Assembly (NCBI GenBank): GCA_947359465.1
Contig: OX375874.1
Span: forward strand, 96,667,172 to 96,731,171
Reading direction: 5' to 3'
Source: Metellina segmentata
Lineage: Eukaryota; Arthropoda; Arachnida; Araneae; Tetragnathidae
DNA: 64,000 nt
The position numbers and the translations under genes are program-made. The notes under the pieces were generated by a model that was not told the DNA's origin, did no database searches, and was given only the letters and a program-made list of their open reading frames with translations. Of the stretch, positions 1-10,200 are shown one piece after another. How positions within the stretch are numbered: position 1 is the first letter of the stretch; the number at the start of each line of letters is the position of its first letter.

Positions 1-109
1 ATTGAAACACTGAAAGAATCATCATAAATAAATTAAATTTATTCTACATATTACTTATAGTGGTTTAAATAAACGATCATATTTACAGAGCATTAAAACA
101 AAAAGCAAT

Positions 110-661
110 GCCGAAAATCAATATCATGTGCAGCCGCAAGGCGCAGTGATAAGAGTGTACACGTCGTGGCATCGAATCATACAGATTCTGAATGGCATTC
201 CAGATGGCCTCTATATGATGCCAAAGATCAGCCATACTGTGTCCGACGAGCGAGTCGCCGATCGATGTAATCAGACATCCTGATGTAGCGTCCGCTGTTC
301 AGGGTCCCCACAATTTGGAGTAGGCGGGACCTCTAGCGTCTGATGAGTACACGTCTATCGTTATAGTCCAGATTGAAGTGGAACTCATCTGAGAAGACGA
401 CTTGTTGCCAATCGGCTCGCCATTGGCTGTGTCGATGAGCCTATTGTAGCTGGAGGCGTCGGTAGTTCAACGTCAAGGAAATCCTTGCACTTAGCCCATG
501 ACTCAGCAGACGTCAACGAACCGTGGGCAGACAATGGCACACCTGTAGAAGTGTTCCAATGTTGTGCCAACGCACGAGAGGACGCTGTACGGTCCGTCAC
601 CGCCATGTGGATGAGGTGTCTGTCGTCCCGTGGTGAAGTCATATTACGTGGCCCACTGCAG
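110..661 (-). pseudogene. Tc1-like transposase relic, internally deleted
   Basis: Read on the minus strand, 642-520 gives a Tc1-type second DNA-binding domain (TSPRDDRHLIHMAVTDRTA, then ALAQHW). Around 440-380 comes a broken stretch resembling the DEFHFNLDYNDRR region, and 300-110 resembles the Tc1 C-terminus (DLWHHIEAIWNAIPESV-like words). The reading frame changes several times and the middle of the catalytic domain is missing. The family cuts and pastes DNA at TA sites through a DDE active site; this copy cannot. Terminal repeats were not identified. It belongs to a different Tc1 lineage from the copies at 27841 and 59831. Confidence 0.6.
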
Positions 662-689
662 TCTCTCCAACTGTTACAGAATTTCCGTA

Positions 690-1028
690 ATTGCTACTGA
701 AATTAGGTGAAAACTACGTATCTCGTCATCTGAAATTTTGGAATCTGATAGAGCTGATGTAGCTTGGTATAAAATTTCCCAAATCAAGCATAGCAATGGC
801 AACTCAAAATATGTTGTCAGTTCCTCACATCAATGCAAGCAGTGAGAGAATTTTCAGCATGATTCGAATAAACCAAACCGAATCTCGTTCCAGAATGAAC
901 ACTAAAACACTGGAGTCACTGCTCATAAAAAAAATTAATATGGAAGTTTGTTACGATGTCAAACTAAGTAATGAATACTTAAAAAAAGCAAAAAGTGCTT
1001 GCTATTCAATGCAAAAAAATTGTAGATG
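690..1028 (+). pseudogene. hAT transposase C-terminal fragment
   Basis: The open stretch from 796 encodes the conserved hAT dimerisation tail: LSVPHINASSERIFSMIR, followed by a basic stretch and TLESLLIKKINM. This is the usual 'PHSNA.xER.FS' signature of ZBED-like hAT transposases. Upstream, 700-795 continues the similarity in another frame (ADVAWYKISQIKH), so at least one frameshift is present. Only the last hundred or so residues survive. It ends just before the start of a second hAT relic at 1109. Confidence 0.65.
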
Positions 1029-1108
1029 AGATCTTAATAAATAGGTAATTAGTGTGACCAACAAAATTGTATTATGTGACTTTTAAAAGAAGATCCATTC
1101 ACTTATAT

Positions 1109-2200
1109 CTGGGGTGGCCAACCTGTGGCGCATTGGATGATTACAAGTGGCGCATTATATCCTTGCTCCTACTTATTCGTTTGAAGTAGGCGCCATAACT
1201 GAATCCATCTTCATATTTTCAACACCAGAGTGCTATCAGATCAATTGTTCAGAAATTGCTAAGCACTATCTCCAAACATTTGCACACCATCTTGGTAATA
1301 AAGGCATTGAAAGGAAAGCAGACGAAATTGTTACGAGACCTATCGAGGAACTCTTTCAGGATGAATCTCAGCAACTGGAAGACCTTGTCCATTCTTTTCT
1401 CTAGCTTTGAATGAATCAACGAACCTATATGTGATATAGCCCAGTTAAGAATTTTTATAAAAGGAATTGTGATGATAATTTTAATATCAACTAATGATGA
1501 AGAACTTGCCAGTTTGGAGTCATTGCATGGTAAAACAAAATGATTAGAAAAACTTAAAAAAAGTAAAATCATGCTTAGAAAATCGAAAATTAGATCATAG
1601 TAAACTCATCAGTGTGTGTACTGACGGAGCGCCGTTCATGATAGGTAAAGTCAATGGCGCTTCAACTTAGCTTGGATTTTTTTTTTAAGTCCCGTATCGA
1701 GAAACTAAATATCACTGCATTGTACACCAAGAGGCACAGTGTGGAAAAACTTTAAAAATGCAGCATGTTATGAAACTGGTTGTGAAATGTGTGAATAAAA
1801 TTAGAGCAAGAGCATTAAACAGACGAGAATTCAGAGAATATTGTGAATTGTTGGATTTGGAATATGATGAAATTACCCTTCATTGTGAGGTGCGCTGGCT
1901 GTCTAGAGGACATGTTCTGCTGTTAATGTTCTGTTTGTAATTTTTTAGAGCTGGAAAATTAGTTGATGTTACTTGCCATCTCATTGATCTAAATTTGAAA
2001 CTACAAGGCAAGAATAAATAATTTCCTCGCTTAGCAACTAGCATCAATTCATTTAAAATTAAACCAAAACTGTTCTTCTCTCAGTTAGAAAATTAAGATT
2101 TAAGTCAATTTCCACACTTGAAAAAGCAGAGTGAATATGCTGCGGATAATAATATTTATTTGAAAGTAAAAATTCCAGTTTATATTATATTTGAATTATT
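1109..2200 (+). pseudogene. hAT (ZBED/SCAND3-like) transposase relic
   Basis: Three frames have to be joined to read this copy. Recognisable blocks, in order, are FSLALNESTN near 1395 (family form FSLALDESTD), DIAQLRIFIKGI near 1435, ISVCTDGAPFMIGK near 1610, HCIVHQEAQCGK near 1715 and LHCEVRWLSRGHVLL near 1880. After a stop, LNLKLQGKNK and FPRLATSINSFK follow near 1990-2060. These are diagnostic of the SCAND3/ZBED group of hAT transposases and their domesticated relatives. A possible 5' terminal repeat (CTGGGGTGGCCAACCTGTGG) begins at 1109. Frameshifts and stops show it is dead. Confidence 0.75.
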
Positions 2201-3537
2201 CATTTTTAAGTATAGATTTAGGCCGCGTTCGCGAACAATTCTTTGAAGAAAGTACATATAAACCAGAGAACAATCCGTCAGGTGACCTCCGTTTTTCCAG
2301 TTCTGTTGTTGCATTTATGAACACTTGCATACATTGCAACATGAACTGATGAAACACAGCAAATCTCGGTTCATTTCAATCGATTGTTTCTCGTTTCCAG
2401 TGACTCGTGAAACGACTAGTTTTCACACTAGAAAAAACTGAGATTTCCGAACGATATATGTGCATATATATGTGTTTTGCAAACGATTTTTTATTAGTGT
2501 GTTAATTTGTGTATTTATCTTTGTATTTTTTCACTCTGTGACAATAAAAACAAATAAGGCAACAAATTTAAATACGGAACTATTATAACTTGTTAAAGAC
2601 ATTAATAATGTCTAAAAATTATTAACTTTTAACATGCTTTCCCAAATGCTGCTGACAAAAGACATATGTGTGCACAAAAGCCTATATTTCTTTGAAAATG
2701 TTTTAATTTTCTTAAGAGTGTTTTAATTTTGATCTGAATCTCCCATGGTGTAGAGTTACCTACAATGGATGAGTATCAGTGCACCCTATGTCATTTTTGA
2801 TACATTAATTTGATACTATTTGATACATTAATTTAGAAAACACCCCATGTTTTAATAGCAGATGTCGCTTAAATTACTTAAGTATGTATTTGGGAAACAT
2901 GTTGTTACATATTGAACGAAGACTCTCAAAAGTAAATAATTCAAGCTGGTAAAATGTCATGCTTGGAGTTGACATATTTTACGATGCGCTTTGTTTCTTC
3001 CTTTAAAAAAGTTTTTTATTGATCTTATTAAGAGATAATACAAAAGTTGAGCATAAATCTTTAAAATAACATTTGATCACTTAATCGTGGTAGTTTTTAA
3101 ATAGGTAAGTTCTTAACTTTGATTTCTAAAAGTTAAATTCTCAGTGTTTAGTGCTGAGCAAAGCAGGAAATCATTTCATTCAAGTTCTTGGAAAGTCCTT
3201 TCGCTTGGTCACTGTTTAGCATCTGAAATCTCCATGCTTCAAATCGTTTAATTCCTTTCCATTTAACTTTTTCGGGGCTACGCACTTCCCACTTAAAAAT
3301 TGAGGCTTGTGTGAGAGAAGCCAATAGATCAAGCAATCGCATTTCAATTTGTTACCTGAAAAGAAAAAAGTTTCGAGTTAGTTCTCTTAGCATACATCTA
3401 TTAGGGAGACCGGAAAGTAATGTCGTTTCTGAGCATGTCAATATTTGTTTACCATTTATCAGCTCATTGTGTTCTTCAAAGTCGTGCCAAAAACATTTTA
3501 AGCTTAAAGTGACTTGTTTTCTGAAAATAATTAGGAA
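2201..3537. other. No gene recognised
   Basis: AT-rich sequence. The minus-strand open stretch at 3342-3148 has an acceptor-like site before 3219, but its phase does not fit the LRR genes and it matches nothing I recognise. Confidence 0.5.
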
Positions 3538-4195
3538 CAGCTACATTCTACGTTTATGAGCAGTGGCAACGGCCTTGGTGATTTTTTTTTGGCGAGCTTC
3601 TAAAGTTGCCAAGGAAATAATTATTTCAAAACTCTTCTTCTTCAAAAAATATTTTTCTTTTTACAACGGAAAATGAAAGCTTGAAAACTCGTTTGAGTGA
3701 TGTTTTTGAAAAAGAAAAAAGCAAGAAATAATACAACCTGATGCGTCAAAAATGTTCCATGAAAAAATAATAAAAAAAAAACGAAATTCCACAAATGGCA
3801 AAAAACCAAACTCTTAAACGCGCGTTTCGTGAAAAAAATTAAAAAAATAAAAATTCCACAACTGTAGAAATACAAATAAATGAACCAATGGTATCTCAGA
3901 AAAATTTTTTTTAAAGGACCTAGGCAAAGGATATTTAAAATCAAAATAACCAATGGAAGCAAAGAAAAAATTTCAAACGAACGGATGAAATCAAACGACT
4001 TTAACGGATTTTGGAAGAACTTAATATAATATCTAAATGAAAATTGAAAGTTATCGTTTGCCGAGGTTGCCCTGAAAATCACAATTTCCGTAAAGACAGG
4101 TGGGTTGCCTTACTCTACCGTAACTCGCTACTGGAAGTGCGCCAAAAAATATCGCCAAGGCCGTTGCCTCCGCTTATAAACGTAGAGTGTAGCTG
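3538..4195. mobile_element. TA-flanked MITE, family 1 (copy 1)
   Basis: About 45-bp terminal inverted repeats start CAGCTACATTCTACGTTTAT on the left and read CAGCTACACTCTACGTTTAT on the right when reverse-complemented. Both continue into GGCAACGGCCTTGGYGA. TA follows the right end and AA precedes the left, which suggests a decayed TA target duplication. The interior is A/T homopolymer-rich and non-coding; the 146-residue minus-strand open frame across it is low-complexity. The same element recurs at 40811-41960 in the opposite internal orientation. Ends and TA target suggest a Tc1/mariner-type non-autonomous element. Confidence 0.75.
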
Positions 4196-4237
4196 TACCA
4201 ATAATAAAATCTAATTTTTTTTTCTATTTTAAGTGAA

Positions 4238-5069
4238 ATGGCCAGCTAAATACCAGAAGAGGTACATATCCGGCATTGTATGCTTTTCGAGTTTTACAAG
4301 CGTAGTAACACAACATTTGCTTCCAAAAACATTTGTGATGTTTATCCAAGTGCATTAGACGTTCATAAATGCAAAGGTGGTTTTCTAAGTTCAGATCTGG
4401 TAATTTTGATCTTCCCTTCTCATATCGATCAGGAAGGCGAACAACTTTAGACAGTGACGTGTTAAGGACGGAATAAGAAGCTAATTCGTGTTAGACAATC
4501 GACTTTGTCTGATCTGTCAAATACTCTTAATCGACCGTGGTCGACTATCCAAGAACATTTGCAGCAGATTAGTAAAGTATGCAGAGCCGGTGTTTGGGTC
4601 CCGCATAATCTTCAGAAAACAAAGCTAAACGATCCACCACATGCAACTTTTTGCTTCAACGGCACAATACAGAAGCGTTTTTTGATCGCTTGATCACAGG
4701 AGATGAAAATGGGTCCTCTATGATAGTCCAAAACGCAAAAAGCAGTGGCTCTCCACTTGCTAAACCAGGTTTACATCCCAAAAAGACTCTTATGTGTGTT
4801 TGGTGGAGTATTCACGGAATCATTCATTTTGAAGTACTGAAACCTGAACAAACTGTGAATGCAGACCTTTACTGAGAACAATTGGACTGAGTAAATCAAT
4901 CTCTCTAATTGAAAAGTGTCTAGCGATTGTCAACAGAAAAGGCGTTTTCCTGCCACACGATAATGTAAGACCACTATTCGCAAGACGAACCCTGGAAATA
5001 ATTGATGAATTGGGGTGGGAGGTACTGCCTCACACACCACACTCGCCCAACATTGCACCATCAGATTTC
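4238..5069 (+). pseudogene. mariner transposase relic (DD34D), cut by assembly gap
   Basis: The N-terminus starts at the ATG at 4238: MAS, a stop codon, then IPEEVHIRHCMLFEFYKRSN. This is the standard mariner start with an in-frame stop at codon 4. The second helix-turn-helix region is near 4500-4560 (SDLSNTLNRPWSTIQEHLQQ). The catalytic core is visible at 4690-4870 (FDRLITGDENG, CVWWSIHGIIHFEVLKPEQT). After a frame change, HDNVRPLFARRTLE and SPNIAPSDF near 5040-5069 give the last two acidic residues with 34 residues between them, the mariner DD34D spacing. The rest is lost in the N run. Several frameshifts make it inactive. Confidence 0.85.
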
Positions 5070-5269
5070 NNNNNNNNNNNNNNNNNNNNNNNNNNNNNNN
5101 NNNNNNNNNNNNNNNNNNNNNNNNNNNNNNNNNNNNNNNNNNNNNNNNNNNNNNNNNNNNNNNNNNNNNNNNNNNNNNNNNNNNNNNNNNNNNNNNNNNN
5201 NNNNNNNNNNNNNNNNNNNNNNNNNNNNNNNNNNNNNNNNNNNNNNNNNNNNNNNNNNNNNNNNNNNNN
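5070..5269. other. Assembly gap of 200 N
   Basis: Exactly 200 unknown bases, probably a placeholder length. It interrupts the mariner relic and abuts a (TA)n tract, the likely cause of the break. The missing last exon of gene A could be here. Confidence 0.98.

Positions 5270-5332
<63 letters not shown>
5270..5332. repeat. (TA)n microsatellite
   Basis: About 60 bp of uninterrupted TA directly after the gap. The tyrosine-isoleucine open frames across it are artefacts. Confidence 0.97.
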
Positions 5333-5338
<6 letters not shown>

Positions 5339-5459
5339 CGTGTCAACTTTGCGCCAATGCATTACGTGTCTTAATTGCCAAATGCATTACGCAAATGTCC
5401 CATAGGTTAAATGAAATTTAACTAAAATTGAATTCTTAATGAAAACAATATGTAACCTT

Positions 5460-5535
5460 TTCCATTTGTCGTCATCTGACCGTGGTTCAAAATAACGTGT
5501 TGGCCTCGGATCTTTCAATCGTTCTATGACGCAAG
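5460..5535 (+). repeat. SINE tail fragment
   Basis: GTCGTCATCTGACCGTGGTT and the following ATCTTTC segment match the central tail of the tRNA-derived SINE that is fuller at 47530-47884. Head and 3' end are absent. Confidence 0.55.
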
Positions 5536-7093
5536 ATCTCGCTATTACAAAATTGTTCATATCTTAATGGACGAGATATCTCGTCTAAACCACTAACCAC
5601 TTTGAAATTTAAAACTTATGCATTCCGACCATCTGTCACCTGAAAGATAACGGGTAAAGTTTTTAGGGCCGCGTTAGCTCGATTGGACGAGTAAAAAAAT
5701 TTAACTGGTAGTCATACTTTGTTGTTCAAAATATATTTCAAAATTTTGATATAGTTTTTCATTGAAAGACGATATTAAAATAAATTAAAGTTATTTTGTT
5801 TTTCGGGTTTCATGGGTGTTATTGAAAGCTATACTCCATAGTCAAGTAACTACATCTATCATTCTAAATAGATACGTGCTTTCCATTTAGAAACTAAATT
5901 TCTGATCTTAAAAAGTACCATAAGGGTTCAATTTAAAACTGTATGTGTGTTGGAGAAAAGGGAATTTTTAACAAGACTTTGTTGATCTTGGAATAATATC
6001 ACACTGAGTAATTTTGAAAAATTGAAATTTTATGTCTTATGAGAAAGAAAGTCAAGGTTCCTTACTCTATTTATTGAAGCTGTTCTTACGCAACTTAGAT
6101 GCATGTAAATCGTTCGTTGAAAGTGATTTTCTTTTTGTAAAAGCGCTGTAAAATCAACCTTCTGTTTATTAAAAAATTGTTATCGATTGGGTTTAATTTG
6201 TCTACTCTGATGACATGTATTACTAACAAAAGATCTGTTATTCCACATGTAACTGAATGAAATTTTCTGGAAAAAGTGCCGTTTGCTTCAAATTAAATTA
6301 GTCACGAATGCCGTAAATTTTTGGCCCCTTTAGACAAATAGAACGCGGGTTAATATGTAGCATATCGTATCCGCAGGGTTCTAAAATATAAGTGTACCAA
6401 ATGTGCGGATTGGTCAAAAGGTGGATTAGTGTAAAGAACAGACAAACGTCAACTCTGTAATAACGAATGCTGTAACAATTTAACTTACCATCTTCTCATA
6501 TTGATGAAATTCGAAAATATCGCATACTATGTGAAAGAATGGCACAATGAAAACATATTCATAGGAAAACAAAGTGCAAGACTATCCACCGAAAATTCGC
6601 TATTTTTAATGAAATTGAATGCACGGGAATATTCGTAGTCACTCGAAAACTGAAAATCAACTTCAGAAGAAGTGTGACGAATATGAAATGGATTATATGG
6701 TTGGATACAACATATATATATATATGCATATTTGCGGCCGAAGTTAATTGTAGAAGCGATGGAGAAGTTAAATTGGTATGAAATTTTTTCCCCGTACACT
6801 TAAATGATGCTAACATTATTTTATGAAAAAGAATTGATGATGACTTTCAATAACATATTATTAATTCAACCAGAGCAAAGCCGGGTATTTCTGCAAGTGC
6901 ATTTATATGATATAAATATTTTCGGGTTCAACTTTTCTCTGAGTAGCCACAATAAAATAGGAACGGTAGACCACTTGCCTTGTGTAAGAAAGTTTAAATT
7001 TAAGCAAACTTACAAGGAATTTTCAAATCCGAACAGGCTCTACTGAAAGGTTTTCGTCAATCTATGTAACTGATATACAACTGTCATACATAC
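5536..7093. other. Downstream of gene A exon 3, no gene recognised
   Basis: AT-rich sequence searched on the minus strand for the C-terminal cap exon of gene A (an NCNC-encoding start in phase 1). None was seen. A palindrome GACGAGATATCTCGTC lies near 5570 and is also found in the piggyBac-like MITE at 45396. Confidence 0.5.
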
Positions 7094-7242
7094 CATGAAC
7101 ATGAAGGTATACAAGACGGTCAATAACAGGCATGAATGCTTTCTCGGGCAATGCAGCAATCTGATTGTTAGCAAGGCTCACGTATCTCAACTTTGGCATC
7201 TCAGTAAACAGGTCTACCGGTATAGTAGTCAAGCGATTGTAC
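7094..7242 (-). CDS. Gene A exon 3 (LRRs)
   Basis: The acceptor CATTTTAG precedes 7242 and the donor GTATGT follows 7094. It encodes [19 protein letters not shown] and a further LRR. It ends in phase 1, as the equivalent exons of B and C do, so another coding exon is expected. Confidence 0.85.
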
Positions 7243-10200
7243 CTAAAATGATGATAGGAAAACATCTCAAAATATATACATAATTAGCACAAATAAGAAT
7301 GAGAATCTCTCTCTATTTATCTTCAAATATTCATAAATGATTTTTCTCAAGAGATTCGCCTTACCATAGTTTTATGTTGTAATCCTATGATTTAAACTCT
7401 ATTAAATGTTCTAAAAAAATTTAGATTTTTTAAATTTAAAATCCAGTTTAATTTCATTCACTTCACTGCTATCCCACTAACATTTAAAGGTAACTGTTAA
7501 TATTTTCGGTAACAGTTCCTAAATGTTATATTAGGTAACACTATTATTTAAACAGCTATCGGAATAACAGCCCATCTCTATACAAGGTGTCGATAAAATA
7601 ATGTCCCATTTTCAATGGTACATTATAACAGGCACACATACAACCTGAAGTTCAATTCTTTCCCCACACTTTGGTTAACAAGTCCGGAGCAATAGCATCT
7701 TCAATTATGTGTCTCAATTCTGGCAAATCATTAGGTAGCTGCGGTACATAGACACGATCTTTTATAAATCCCCAAAGGAAAAAATTGCATGGCGTTATGT
7801 CAGGTCAACGTGGAGGCCAGCAAAAAAGAGGTCTGTCGCCTCGACCATTACGACCCATCCAACGGTCAGGGACTTCGACGTTCAACCACTCTCGTACAAA
7901 GAAATTCCGATGTGCAGGGGTTCCATCCTGTTGCCAAATAAAGCTTACAGGTTCACCCTCTACAAATTGGAGAAAAAGCCATTCTTTCAACACATCCAGA
8001 TAAGCCACCCCTGTTGCGGTACGAAATGGACTTTAGGTTGGATGTGTGCCGTATAACTAAAGGTGCACATTTGTAAGAAAAACTAGGTAAGAAAAACTAC
8101 CATCAAATTGATTAATGATTTGTTGTAAATAGTCTAAATTAAACTGTTATAATATACCATTGAAATTGGGACATTCTTTTATGGACACCCTGTACATTAG
8201 CAACTTACTCCAAGGACAAGCGCTCCAGTTTGCTATGTCTGGCAAACATGCTCCTTTTGATGGTAGTGAGACCATCGTGTTTTGCTGTGAACTCTTGCAG
8301 TTCCGTGAAAGCTGCAAATTCGTTGTCACGGAATCTCTTCATTTGGCACCAGTTCAGCCAGAGTTTCCTCAGACCCTTCGAGATGTTGGGTTGGAAGGTC
8401 GTGGACAGTTTTCCCAGGGGCACGTTGGTTATGCTAAGCTGTTTCAATTGAGTAAAAAGTCTCAGCTTAGCCCAATCCCAGCCCCCTAAAACTCGGACCT
8501 AGTTGAGAAAAAAGGGACAAATTACACGTTGGTGAACGGATTCATTTCACAGAGTTTACAATGCTCATTCTACAAAAACCTTGAATTTACTTCATGATTT
8601 ACTTAACCTGTAAGTTCGGACGTGGATTTACGTTACCCGTTCAATGGCCAATTTATAACTCCAGCTACCCCGAGGAGACAAAAGCATTCCACTGTGTGAT
8701 CCTGCTAAATTGTGCTAACTCTACAAGAAACCACAACATACTCTTTCGATTAAGAAATGGGCAGCAAGGAGTTCTTAATCATCAACAATGCACCCACTCC
8801 ACAGAACACCTTCTTGAAAGAGATTGTTTGAAAACAATCTTCTTGCAGCCAAAATTAACGAGTTCATTGTAGACGATGAACCAATTGGTTTTATCGAATC
8901 CATGAAGCTCAATGACAGAAGACAGCTGCTAAGGAAACTTTTGATAGACGAGGAAAATGAAGAAGACATTGTGGTTCATCACAAAACGATTGATTTATAA
9001 GACTGCTTTCGCATGGCGGAGGAAGCACGGAGTTTGGTGAAGTCAACCACATTAAGAAGAGCTTGGAACAAACTGAAAGGCATTTCAATCAAGGAGGAAG
9101 TACAGAAAGAGGAAGAAGAAAGAAAGGGCCGTAAAAGTAGGAGGAAGAAGAGACAGAAGAGGACGAAATGTCAGTTGAGGACATAAGAAACATCATAGTG
9201 AAAATTCCTGCATATTCTAAGTGTAGTACAACGTACTAAGTGTAGCAGATGACAACGTCATTGCTACTCAACCAGACGCGGGACCGTCAGCTAGTGAGGC
9301 GTTTGAGTACCTTTGACCCTCCCCCACCCTCTAAAATAGATGGAGCGGCAGCCTGAGTGCGACCATCTACAACTAGCTACTCGCCGTCAAGCGCATGCGA
9401 AACTTGGCTGCACGGAAACGAGTAGAAAGCGAAACAATTGACTTTGACCGATATGTTCAAGCAATAGTACATTTCTATACAATATGCAAGTACAAAATGC
9501 AAACAAAATTGTTTTCACAGTCATTAAATTGCATTACGTACTAAAACTAAATTCGCTTTTTTACAAAGAAATAACTTGTTTTTCGAGAATTATCCAATTA
9601 TCCGGATATTCGATTATCCGGATGGGGTTTGGTCCAATTGATCCAGATCATTCAAGTTCTACCGTATATAGATATATTCGCAAACTATCTACGTACTGTT
9701 TATCTACCACGAGAACTGCTCTCGACACCAAGTTTGGATGGTGGAAGTTGCTATAAAAAAACACAGGACTCGTTCATTTTGAGTACGGGTGACTTTAAAG
9801 AGTTTGTTTTCTTTTAAGCGAATGTTGGTGACTGTACAGTCCCGTCCCGAACACCCTTGAGACATTGGCAACTTGTGTACAACCCCTTGGAGGGGTATCG
9901 CGAAGAACCCAACGGGGTGTTTTTTTGGAAGAAGGAGGCAGAGTGGACAGAATAGGGGGAGGCTTTGCGTAGGCGTTTTGCTCTTAAACAATAGTTCTGT
10001 AAATTAATATTTTAAGTCTTAACAATCCAGTTATCTTGAAACTTTTATGTAACATTTATAACTAACTTGTAAATAAACTTATACCTGTACGAAATCAGTT
10101 TATCTCTCAAGAATACTTTCTTGGATTCAAAGGTGTCACATTAAGGCACTTACTGACGGTTGAGTACGATTGGTGGTTGAGTACGATTGGTTTCGATTTT

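Noticed and set aside
3148..3342. Minus-strand open stretch considered as the missing last exon of gene A
   Set aside because: There is an acceptor-like GGAGATTTCAG, but in the phase required by exon 3 it hits a stop after four codons, and the required CxC...C...C cap motif is absent.
3642..4082. 146-residue minus-strand ORF
   Set aside because: Phe/Leu/Lys-rich low complexity arising from A/T homopolymers inside a MITE.
5002..5421. Long ORFs containing X and Tyr-Ile repeats
   Set aside because: Produced by the N gap and the (TA)n tract.
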